Of a stretch of DNA of 64,000 nucleotides, positions 11,801-22,116 are shown piece after piece; within the stretch, counting starts at the first letter, position 1, and each line of letters starts with the position of its first letter. This DNA is from Garcia nutans. Taxonomy: Eukaryota; Streptophyta; Magnoliopsida; Malpighiales; Euphorbiaceae. The notes below the pieces were generated by a model. It had not been told where the DNA came from and made no database searches. It was given only the letters and a program-made list of their open reading frames with translations. The position numbers and the translations under genes were made by a program. Where the stretch lies: the NCBI GenBank assembly GCA_947685225.1, contig CANTUV010000026.1, positions 53,219,501-53,283,500 of the forward strand, given 5' to 3'.

Positions 11801-12400
11801 AAAATAATTTTTTTACTAAAATTTATATAATTAATTCATTCTAACTAATTATTTTATTTTAAACAATTATACAAAAATCTACAACAATACACATATTAAT
11901 TTTTTTAAACAATATAAATATCTTAAACACAAAAATAATACTATAAATACCAAAAATAATTCAAAAAATATATTTAAAATTTTGAAATTTTATAAAATAT
12001 AATATATTTTTTTAATTAATTTCAAAAATCAAATAAATAATTTACTTAATTTTTAAAAAATTATTAATAATAATACATACATACATACATACACTACCTC
12101 AAATAAAAATTAAAATTCTCTAAATTTTTAATAAAAAATTTTACTTTCCTAAAATAATATTATGAGTAAATAAAAATGTGTAAAAAAAATTAATTTTTGG
12201 ATATATTTTTACAAAAATATAAAATTACCCTAAAAATTCAAACAATTAATAAATAAATATACATATCAACCTAAACTAAACAAATATAAATAATAACAAC
12301 ATAAAACACAAAATTTATTATAAATTAAAAATTCAACAAAAATAAAAATAATAAAAAATATTTAACAAAATTTAAAAAAAATAAAAAATACCTAAATTCG
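8807..12400. other. Non-coding AT-rich interior of the CACTA element
   Basis: About 3.6 kb of very AT-rich DNA with homopolymer runs, a 46-bp perfect palindrome at 8994-9039 and simple repeats such as (TA)n near 10618 and (ATAC)n near 12071. No ORF of note is present. It belongs to the CACTA element by position. Confidence 0.6.
8994..9039. repeat. 46-bp perfect palindrome
   Basis: The left arm (8994-9016) and right arm (9017-9039) are exact reverse complements with no loop: it opens CCAAATAATATAAATATTCA and its centre is AATT. It could extrude as a cruciform. It lies about 190 bp right of the Ty3 insertion within the CACTA element. Confidence 0.9.
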
Positions 12401-12401
12401 A

Positions 12402-12424
12402 TCTTCTTCTTCTTCTTCTTCTTT
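12402..12424. repeat. (CTT)n microsatellite
   Basis: Tandem ctt units in the CACTA interior. On the minus strand they would encode a run of Arg/Lys-type codons, but there is no surrounding gene. Confidence 0.8.
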
Positions 12425-12559
12425 TCGTGCAATAGGAGTAGTAACAGGAGCAACAACGGGAGCAGCAACAACAGCAGAGAAGAAATAAAAATGGAGAAAG
12501 CTGCACAAATAAAAAAATAGGAAAGAAGACAGGGTAAATGTTAAAGTTACTGAAGATTA

Positions 12560-12740
12560 AAGTGTCTCTTGGTAAATTTACCGAGAGATATTTAAATCTC
12601 TCGGTAACTTTACCGTGAGATAATACGGTAACTTTACCGAGAGATATTATTATCTCTCGATAAATTTATCGATAGCCATATTTTTCTACCGGTAAATAAC
12701 CTTGACTAATTGACTGACTAATACTAATAATTTATCGAGT
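12560..12740. repeat. Right sub-terminal repeats of the CACTA element
   Basis: A dense set of taccgagagata and its complement tatctctcggta, including a 28-bp palindrome (12579-12606) with 11-bp perfect arms and a 6-bp spacer. The motif matches that of the left sub-terminal zone. Confidence 0.75.
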
Positions 12741-12785
12741 AAAAATGCACTTCTGTCGATAATTTGCTACATTCTTACAGTGCAT

Positions 12786-13242
12786 TCTACTTAATTTATT
12801 GATCGTTTCATTATATATTAATTATATATAGGTAAATTTAAAATAAAAGTATAAAATAATTTTGATTCTTATAAAGTGACAATTATTTATCAAAAAAATT
12901 TGTCACTCTAAAATGATAATTATTTATGAATGAAAGAAGTATTTGTCTAGTGATAAGAATAATGTATAATTTTAATTAAGAATTAAAATGAGAAATTTAA
13001 TATTAACAACAATAATTTCTCTTCTATTTTTTATCAAAAGCACAAAAAAAAAAAATTACAACGTGATTTAAATTAATATGGAAAACTAATATAAAAAGGG
13101 AAGGGAAGAGAAGAAACTTGCATGGGATGTAAATTTTTACTTGAATTTTATTCATTACTAGGATTTATATGCTAATCACAACTAAAACAGTGTGCGTGTA
13201 AGTCTATATGTAAGGGGTTATGCCACATTGCCTGCAATGTCA

Positions 13243-13278
<36 letters not shown>

Positions 13279-16200
13279 AATCAACTCTAAGATCAGAAAA
13301 AATTAAAAACCTATACAATTGGTTGTACTGAAATAACTCACAATTTTTTCAAAATAATAATAACAGCAACATTATTGATATAAATTTCATTGTGAGAATA
13401 TGTTTGGTGGATTTTAACATAGCATATAATGTAATTAACTGTACTTTTAATTAATGTAAATCAGTATTATATTAAATATATATATATATATATTTAATAT
13501 GTTATGATGTCCAAAACGAACCTAGGCAGCTGAATATATAAATAAAAAATACCAAATCCATACACGCGTGCAAAACGACATATCGTTTTTGTTTTTTTTT
13601 TTTTTTTGTTAATAATGGAATTATTCATATACAGCGAGATGAATGAACTAAACATGATAACAAGAAAATAACAAGTCCATCACCATTTTGCCCTCTGTCG
13701 ATAAATGTTTGGGCAGAAAGACAAGCAATTCAAAATTATGCAAAGTTACACTATCATATAATCCCTTACCATTGAAACATGCTGCAGCTCTATGTCATCC
13801 CAAAAACTAAATGTTTAAATTATTTTTCCTTTAGCTACCTTGAAAAATTATTAATTGATTTTTCAAGAAAATGATTTTTCTCGCTGTTCAAATTGATGAG
13901 TGTAATGGCCTTTGATTTTTGTTTCACTTATCCGATACTCAATTAAATTTTAAAGTTTTTTCTAATGAATTTTCTGAATTTTTTCTATTTTTCCACCTAA
14001 ACCTTGGTTGAATGCGTGATTGTTTTGTGATTTTTTCTTTCATGTTTATTTTGTTAAATTATATATTTATTAAATATAAAAAATATATATGATCTAATAA
14101 ATAATAAAAATAAATTGTTCAACTAATTTAATAATAAGCTTTTAAAATTAGTACTCTAAAACTTATCGAATCTTTATATTTTAAAGAATTCAACAAGTTA
14201 TTTCATTAGGATGTGTCCGGAGAATTGTGATTATGATGGTTTAAGGCTTGATTTTTTTCTATTTCAGTTTAAAAGAAAAAAAAATTAAACTAAAAAAAAT
14301 GGAAAAAAAAAAAAGGCATTCTGGAATGTGTGGCGGATGAGGTCATGTGAGATATGTCAAGTCAAGTGCAATGCACATGTTGACATGTTAGGCAATGTTT
14401 GGAACGTGATGTAATATATATATTTTCTCCCCTTCAATTTAAATTTCAATCGTATTAAAATATTAATTAGATTTATTAATTTACTCTTAATTAATAATAT
14501 TTCTCTCTAATAATTATACTCTATTAACTTTTTATTATTTAATAATAACATTAAATATAAAAAATAAATTAATAAATAATATTAAAATTTTATTAAAATA
14601 TTTTAAAATAAAATTATAACTCCAGAATAATATTTAAATTAAAAAAAGACAGTACATGCTCCCTTCATTTTTTTTAATTGTCCATTTAAAAAATTCTTTT
14701 TATTTCTAAATAAGTATTCATTTAAAAAAATAAAATAAAATAATTTATTTTTTTAATATTATAATTATTTGTTAAATTTTATCTAATTATTTATTAAATT
14801 TATCTTTATTATTTATGAAAGGGTATTTAAAGAAAAATAATTCTAATAAATAATTTTTTAATATTAATGAAATAACAAAAGTGAATAAAAATAAGAGGGT
14901 GATGGATGGGCCGTGTCGTCTTAAGTGATGTCGGCCGAAGTGTGGCATGTTTATACACACAGCACAACTGAAAAATATGAGATATAGACTCGACGGTCGA
15001 CACAGCACACAGCACACTTTCCACTAAAAAGAAAAAAAAAAACACTTCAATAACTTGTTGTCTGTGTCCACAACTGATGTCCGGACAACCAAAGAAACCT
15101 ATGCTCATCTTTGTTGCTCGTTATTTCCTTACAGGTCACTCCACTTAAAATCTTCAAATTAATTCCAAAATATGTATAATAATCCAAAAGAATGCTAATA
15201 GTATCAATTATTATCACTATTAGCTCGTCAAGAAGATTATAAAGCGTTTGGTTACATTAGAACCTTAAAAAAATTAATAAAATAATTAAAAAAATAATAC
15301 TTTTTATTATATTTTTAAAAAATTTTATTTTTTATTAGAGATATTTTAATCATTTTATTATAAATTATATAAAATTTATAAACTTAATTCATTGTAAACT
15401 CTATATAAACTAATAAAAATATGGTATTTTGACATTTATAAATTTTATATTTTTATAAATATTTTATAAATATGATAAATTTAAAATTATTTTTAATTAT
15501 TTTTATATTTTTATCAAAAGTCCAAAATAATTCTCGTTAATAAAAAATACTATGTTTATTTATAAAAAAATTATATAAAAAAAATAAAATATTCTGCCAC
15601 TAAAATTTATCAACTAGTTGATAAAATATTTTATTTAAAAAAATAAAAAAATTATTTTACTGAAAAAAGAGATTATAGAGTCATATATCAAAAGACAATT
15701 ATAACTTTTATTTTATGATATGATAAAATAAAAAATAGATGTTATAAGAGTAGTTTAGATATTATTTAAATTTTTTCAGTAAATTTGAATTGTAATCAAA
15801 CAAGTTAACATTTTTTTAATCTACTTTCTAAATATTTTATTGTATCTTTAAAAAACAACAGTATAATATTTTTGAATAAAATATAATTCAGTAATATATA
15901 TCTATAAAATATATTCTTAATAATTAATTTTTCTAGAAATGGACCAAACAGCCTATTAAATCATATATTTTAAGGTGATTGCTGATTGGTGTTTCAAATT
16001 AAATGCAAAAAGTGATTATAATCGCATTTAACTGTGGCGATTTTTGACTATTCAAAAATTAATCTTAAAGCTGGTTTTCCTTTATCCATTCCAAATTTAC
16101 TCAATATAATTTTGTTTGATTTAAATTAATAAAAAATCATATAAGATTTTGTTATGATCTGGAAGTCGAATAATTAATCAAGGACTAATGAATGTGGTGC

Positions 16201-18035
16201 AATTATGAATCTAATCGGATTTAAATTTTTATGAAGGTTGATGAATATTATAGAGATGAGCAAGACAATTTGAATTCGGAAACAAACCCAAACCGAGCAA
16301 AATAATAATTCAAACTGATATCAATAATTCAGTGTCCCTGAATCCATCCAAAACTTTAGCTTAATTAGCTAGGGGGAGTGAACTTATCCCAATTCCTCCT
16401 CTCAAAAACCTAACCTGAAACTACATGGAGGGTTTTGAATTGAAAATTTCGACCAAAATAATATATATAGATAGATATAAAATAATTTCTGATTTCCAAT
16501 GAAATATCTAACTTCTTATTTGATTTTCTTATGTATTTTTATTCTTCTAATAGTAGAAACAATAAATGTCTGAAAACTAATAAGTTTACTGTGCCTTATT
16601 ATCAAAAGAGTAATATAAAGTATATATTTAATAGGCCATTTTTTTTTATCTATAATTAATAAAATAAAATTACTAAAAGATTACATTATTTCTTTAAAAC
16701 AAATTGCCATTGTAAGCTTCTTCAATAAATAATAATAGACTTTGCTAATTTGTATTAAAACTATTTCAAGGTAATTTTATTTTAATATAAATTTTTGCTA
16801 TATTAATATATATTTTAAAAATATAAGTTCCTTGATAATTAGATTATGAAATAAAATTTATTTAAAAAATTATATTTTTTTGGCCCCAATTAAAAAAAAA
16901 TGCATTACATTCTTAATTTATGAGTCAGCTTAATACAGCATTTTAATGGCTAATGAAGTATTGAAAAAAATAAAAGGGAATCTACAGAAGTAGTAAAAGA
17001 GAATCCATCTTCATTCTTTTAAGCGGCGAGAGAATCTATATTCTTGACTTGATCAGAAGTTATATATAATTCAATCTATAAAGTTATATTAAATAAAAAT
17101 AAACTCAACATAAATAGAAAATAAATCATATAAACTATAAATTAAATTCACAAATATAGATTATGTTATTAATATGTTTTATTTACATTCATATATTAGT
17201 TATGTTTGAAAAATCCTTTGAAAAAAAAAGAAAGGAAGTAGAAGAAAAGTATTGGGATATAAGAATTTTAAAATTCGAGTAAAATTACTTTTAAAAAAAA
17301 GCATTAAACAAAGATTCTTACATACAAATAAAATCTAAAAAAATAAGAGTAACTAAGAATTTTCCCTCCCGAGTTCAGTTTTATAACATTTGAACTTCTT
17401 ATTCAGAATTAAGTTTATTAAAATTTAATTCATAAGTCAAACTAAATTTAGAAAAAAAAAATAATAGTATAATAGTTAAGAATATTCGCCATAATAAATT
17501 CTGTTCGTGGAATCAAATTTTATCAAAAACAAAATAATAACAACAACAACAATGATAACGATAATGATGATAATAAATTCTGTTCTCCGAATCAAATTTT
17601 ATCAAAAATAAAATAATAACAACAACGATCACGATGATAATGATAATGATGATGATAATGATAATAATAATAATATATGGGATGTCGGCCTGCCTTGTGC
17701 TTCTTCTTCTTCTTCTTCTCTGTATTTGTGTGTCTATGTGTTTGTACCGTGAAAAACATTTTTTCTTTTATCTGCTTGACCGAATAATGGAATTTATTTG
17801 TTATCAGCTTTGTATTTTTATGTCGGCTGAACTTATCTCTTCATTACTCTTTTACGTAAACTAAGAACCAAGTTCTATCTCTTCTACAAAATTTTCGCCA
17901 TTTAAATTTCATGACAACATTAAATATTTATTAACAATTAAAATTCTAGTACTCATTAATTTTAACTGATAATTTTAAAAAATATTATAGGAATGAAGCG
18001 TAAAAGGGTTAAAGTTTTACTTTCGACGTCTACTT
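12786..18035. other. Intergenic, AT-rich, no gene seen
   Basis: About 5.2 kb. It contains (AT)n tracts near 13240-13272 and 13476-13492, a poly-T near 13590 and slightly GC-richer patches near 14320-14410 and 14900-15120 without a supportable ORF. A lone hAT-like left terminus TAGAGATGAGCAAG begins at 16251 with no matching right end nearby. Confidence 0.6.
17493..17626. repeat. 80-bp tandem duplication with trinucleotide arrays
   Basis: The block ataaattctgttc...ggaatcaaattttatcaaaa plus an (AAC)n tail occurs at about 17493-17550 and again at 17573-17626. Each copy leads into degenerate (ATGATA)/(AAT)n arrays, which continue to about 17675. A (CTT)n tract follows at 17701-17720. Confidence 0.8.
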
Positions 18036-18043
18036 TGCATTAT

Positions 18044-18249
18044 CAGAAGCGGACCCAAAAAGAATATATGTATTATATTATAAATAAGAGGGGGCCAAAA
18101 AGAATATATGTATTATATTATAAATTTGAAGGGGCCCAAAGCTATAAAATGTATTATATTTGAATATATATATATATATATATATATATGTATACATACG
18201 TTAACAAAAAAAATAGGCCCCCCTCACTAACAAAATAGTTCCGCCCCTC
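18044..18249. mobile_element. Small hAT MITE (206 bp)
   Basis: The left end CAGAAGCGGACC and right end GTTCCGCCCCTC (reverse complement GAGGGGCGGAAC) form short terminal inverted repeats of hAT type. They are flanked by TGCATTAT (18036-18043) and TGCATGAT (18250-18257), an 8-bp duplication matching at 7 of 8. The interior has a 31-bp unit repeated at 18055 and 18095, and a (TA)n tract. Confidence 0.7.
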
Positions 18250-18257
18250 TGCATGAT

Positions 18258-19630
18258 GACCATAAGCTAGTGTTTTTAACTTCTGATTATATGTATACGT
18301 ATACGTATATATGTAAGTATATTATGTATACCTTTTTGACAAAATTAAATTCATGTATGTAGCATGGGAAATACTTTATTTAGATAAATATAATATTCGA
18401 TATACTATTGTTAATAGTGAAAAATAAGAATTATATAACTCTTATTGAAATTCATATGTTCTATATTAAGTAATATTTGAACTATATTTAGGTTCCTATA
18501 AAACCTTTTCTTAATTATATTTGTATTCACACATGTGTTTGTGTGTTAAATTTTATAAATTAAGCAAATAAAAGTATTCGAATTGACGATTTACTAATAT
18601 CATTTAATAGTTAGATAACTACGTATGATGAATTTTTTTTTAAATATATTTTATAATTTTTTTATTAATTTTTTTAATTATAAAATATAAAAGATTTATC
18701 TTTATTTAATTAGTTAGCCATTTCAATTAAGATGATTGGTTGAAATTATGATCATATTATATAAATTTTTATTTTAACGTATATTTGCTATTTTTTTCAT
18801 GGTTTATTAAAAAATGATTATCCAACTTCATTGAAAAATTCCATTTCTAATCAAATCAATACGAGAATTCCTAATATAATCAATAGATCCAGAATTAATT
18901 TCTCCTTTTTAATGTAATGTTTGAAAAATATGAGAATCTAATATTCTCACAATTACTTGAAATTTTTTTTTTCAAAAAAACAATTTTATTCGAAAATATT
19001 AAATTTCAATAACCAAACACTCGCTTAAAACTATAAAAGTTAGTGCTCTTATATTATATATATTTTCATCAATGCGAATGGATTATATACGTTTATAATT
19101 CAATGCGAATGAATTATATACGTTTATATTTTATAAAATGAATCTTATTTTATATTTCACTTTTATCAATAAAAATGAAAATTTTCATAACTTTATATTT
19201 TAAAATTTCTTTTTTATTTGTAAAAAGTAAAAACTAAAAATTGTGAACTGCGCCCATATATTTTTCTAGGGCGAGACCAGATTCTAATTATATGTTCGGA
19301 TACTCCCATAAAGTACACGGAATATATTCGTTCAATTCCTGCTTTGTGCATATAAATGCCTAGGCTGGCTGGGGTTTCATATTATTTTTACTTAAAACAA
19401 TTATACTGCATGCATTTTATAATTAATATCCATCATTAATTATTTCCTTTTTCTATATAATAAAAAAAATTCTTCCATTTTATGTATCATTTGAATCAAT
19501 ATATGAGAAGAGGGAAAAAAAAGGACCATAAGCTTAATCGAAAGAAGAAATGAGTGCACCAACATACAAGTTGCGAAACAAACATATCAGTAATTAAGTA
19601 AGATGTGAAAGTAGCAAATAATAATATATA
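18258..19630. other. Intergenic, AT-rich
   Basis: No gene or structured repeat that I can support. A short tandem block atgcgaatg(g/a)attatatacgtttat occurs near 19072 and 19102. Confidence 0.55.
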
Positions 19631-19638
19631 TTCCCTCT

Positions 19639-20171
19639 CAGGGACGAAGCCAGGAGTTAATTATAAGGGGGGCAAAATTTTTTTAAAAATTTTTTTTTGA
19701 TACTTGGCCTTTCATATACAATAATTATTTTAGAAATTTATTAACCTATTAATAAGCTATTTTCATTTATAAAAAAAATTAATTAAAGAAAATATGAAAA
19801 ATAAATTTTAACATATAATATTGATGTAAAAATATTAAAGTATATTAGAATTATAAATAATAAAATGTAAATTTGAAGTAAAGAGAAGAAATTAAAAAAT
19901 AAAATAAATAAAGATTTTAATTTTATAATTTTTTTTAATTTTTTTAATTGTACTTTTAATTTATTTTTAATCTCTTAATTGATTGGATGAATTTAAAATT
20001 AATTTATTAAAGACTTTAAAATTTTTTTTTCTTAAATTGAAAGATAATTTTTAATTTTAAGGGGAGCAAATAAAAAAATTTAAAAATTTAAAAAATAAAT
20101 ACATATAAATATTTAAAAAAAAAATTAAGGGGGGCAATTCCCCCCTTCCCCTCCACCTACCTTCGCGGATG
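19639..20171. mobile_element. Non-autonomous hAT element (533 bp)
   Basis: The left end CAGGGACGAAGCCAGG, followed by a GGGGGG run, and the right end CTACCTTCGCGGATG, preceded by a C run, are imperfect terminal inverted repeats (shared CGAAG core). The flanks are TTCCCTCT (19631-19638) and TTTCCTCT (20172-20179), an 8-bp duplication with one mismatch. The interior is AT-rich and non-coding. The ends resemble those at 57740-58419 and the left end at 60774, suggesting one superfamily. Confidence 0.72.
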
Positions 20172-20179
20172 TTTCCTCT

Positions 20180-21444
20180 AGTTTTAAAGGAAAATAATAA
20201 AGGCTGCTATGCTGCCTGTAAAACAAGTGACTATGGCATGTGAAGTGTGAACTATCGAAAGGACCAGAAAATGTCAATTTATCATCAGTCAAATCTTGAT
20301 CTTTTCTGTTTACAACATGCATGCTCATCAACCACTGCTATCCATTAACCATATTTTCCATTTCCTATTTGGACTTCATTTTTTTATCTTTTTTTCATTC
20401 ATTATTACAGGAAATAATAATATTCTCCATAAAAATAATCACCATTTAACTAATTAAATAGGCTTGAAAATTATTGAATTATATTTAGATAAATTCAAAT
20501 ATATAATTTTGACGCATATATATTTTATGTATCTTATTGTGGTGGGAGGCACTATTGGTGTGGTTGTAAGCAATTTGCAAGTATGAAAATTCAACAAATA
20601 AAAAAAAATAGTTAGATGAAAATTGAAAATTTTTTTTGTTGCCAGTTGCCACTAACATTAATAGCCCTCTCAACACACGTGAATAATAAAACCATTAATA
20701 ATTTAAACTCACTTTGTCCGGTCAAACTCAACCTGTATTTTATTTTTTTTTCTATTCTCATCCACCAAACTCCCACTACTCTATTTGCTGTTTCGTCAAT
20801 TACTAGCTAGGTGAATCCCGTATTCAAACACTTTGTCTAATTTTAAACATATATTTGATTTAAATATAAAATTTTAAATTAAAGTTTCATTATTTCTTAA
20901 TAATAATTTCATTATTTATAACAAAAATAATAATATATTTATATTTAAACTGAAAGCATTAAATAATTTTTAAGAAATAAATGCATCATTTCCTTAATGA
21001 TCATTTATCGTTAATCTCAAATTCATTCTCTTAAAAATTAATATTAATTTATTAGCGCAGTATAGGATTGTTCTATAAGATTGCTGTTTTTCTCTTCAAA
21101 TGATAATTCAAATATTTCTTTGAGGTTAATTTTAAGACGAACAAATATATATTATAGCTCATAATTTTGCAAAAATAATTGTAGATAATATATTCTTGGT
21201 TCTATACTATATGAGTTATCTATAATGATTAAAATTAATGAAATATTTATTTAAAAAAAATATTCTTTTAAACATTAGTCTTAGATACTAATAAAGTGAT
21301 TTTAAGTGCCACTTTATTCTATTCTTCAATTGGAAAAAAACACACACACACTAAAATAGAGATGGTGATTAAGTTTTACAAATAATTCTTTTGTGGAGTG
21401 ACATAATGAGAGAGAATCAACTTATTCACGGCGCCGAAGTTAGC
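20180..21444. other. Intergenic, upstream of the JOX-type gene
   Basis: AT-rich DNA with a somewhat more mixed composition near 20180-20340 and 20640-20810. The short ORFs here look random. No transcription unit is supported. Confidence 0.5.
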
Positions 21445-21447
21445 TAA

Positions 21448-21986
21448 GAGCATCCCGCACTCTTGTGGGACTAGACCCGTAGAACTCGTCCCATTGTGGG
21501 ATGAGTCTCACATTTTTTTAAAAATGGACTTTAAAATAGCAGTCCCTTATTTAAAAAATATAATTTTAATTTTTTAAATAAAAATAATAATTTTTAATAA
21601 AATAAATATTTTTTATAATTTTATATTAATTTTTTAAATGATATATTTTTAATAAAAATAATAATTTTAATAAAATAATATCTTTTATAATTTTATATAA
21701 AATTTTTTAAATGATATATTTTTAATAAAAATAATTATTTTTAGTAAAAATAATAATTTATTAATAAGAATTGTAATTTTTTAATAGAAATAATTTTATT
21801 ATTTTATTATAAAATAAAATAAAATTTAATTATTAAAATAAAATAAAAAATTAATAAAAATAGGGTCCACTAAAATGGGATTTGGCCTCACCATTAGAGA
21901 TCAAATTCCATTTTTATTTGAGTCTGACAAAATATCTGGGGTGGAACTCAATAAAGAGGAATTTGGCTCTCCCATCGTGGATGCCC
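21448..21986. mobile_element. Tourist-like (PIF/Harbinger) MITE in the JOX promoter
   Basis: The left end GAGCATCCCGC and right end GTGGATGCCC (reverse complement GGGCATCCAC) are short terminal inverted repeats. They are flanked by the trinucleotide TAA on both sides (21445-21447 and 21987-21989), the duplication typical of PIF/Harbinger MITEs. The centre is an AT-rich degenerate array with a unit of about 80 bp containing tttaaatgatatatttttaa. Its right edge is 18 bp from the TATA box of the dioxygenase gene. Confidence 0.65.
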
Positions 21987-22004
21987 TAAGGCCCCAATAT
22001 CCCC

Positions 22005-22013
22005 TATATATAA
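22005..22013 (+). promoter_or_regulatory. TATA box of the JOX-type gene
   Basis: TATATATAA in the context cccctatatataacctcac, 104 bp upstream of the start codon. This fits transcription starting near 22040 and a 5' UTR of about 75 bp. Confidence 0.65.
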
Positions 22014-22116
22014 CCTCACACTACCGCTTCCCATATACACATCTCAACTTAACTAGCTTGTTTTCTCCTTTTCTATATATCTCAATACCCCATAATTTCC
22101 ACAAATCAAGAAACAA

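Larger units (their letters stand above)
1180..12782. mobile_element. CACTA (En/Spm) transposon hosting a nested retrotransposon
   Basis: The left end begins CACTACAAGAATGTAGCAG; the reverse complement of the right end begins CACTGTAAGAATGTAGCAA. The first 27 bp of the two termini agree at 24 positions. The element is flanked by the 3-bp direct repeat CAT (1177-1179 and 12783-12785), the duplication size expected for CACTA elements. Sub-terminal zones (about 1200-1480 and 12560-12740) carry many short copies of a TTACCGA-type motif in both orientations, the usual site type for a CACTA DNA-binding transposase. Without the nested retroelement the CACTA DNA is about 5 kb. I recognise no transposase ORF in it, so it is probably a non-autonomous or decayed copy. 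The right terminus is CACTG rather than CACTA. Confidence 0.88.

Noticed and set aside
14787..15108. Two overlapping minus-strand ORFs
   Set aside because: No domain, no splice or promoter context, low-complexity hydrophobic translation; consistent with chance.
16251..16420. hAT-like start TAGAGATGAGCAAG with degenerate sequence after it
   Set aside because: No complementary right end or 8-bp duplication (GAATATTA) could be found downstream, so I do not call an element.
17634..17864. 76-codon plus-strand ORF starting in a Met/Ile run
   Set aside because: It is the translation of the (ATGATA)n and (CTT)n simple repeats.
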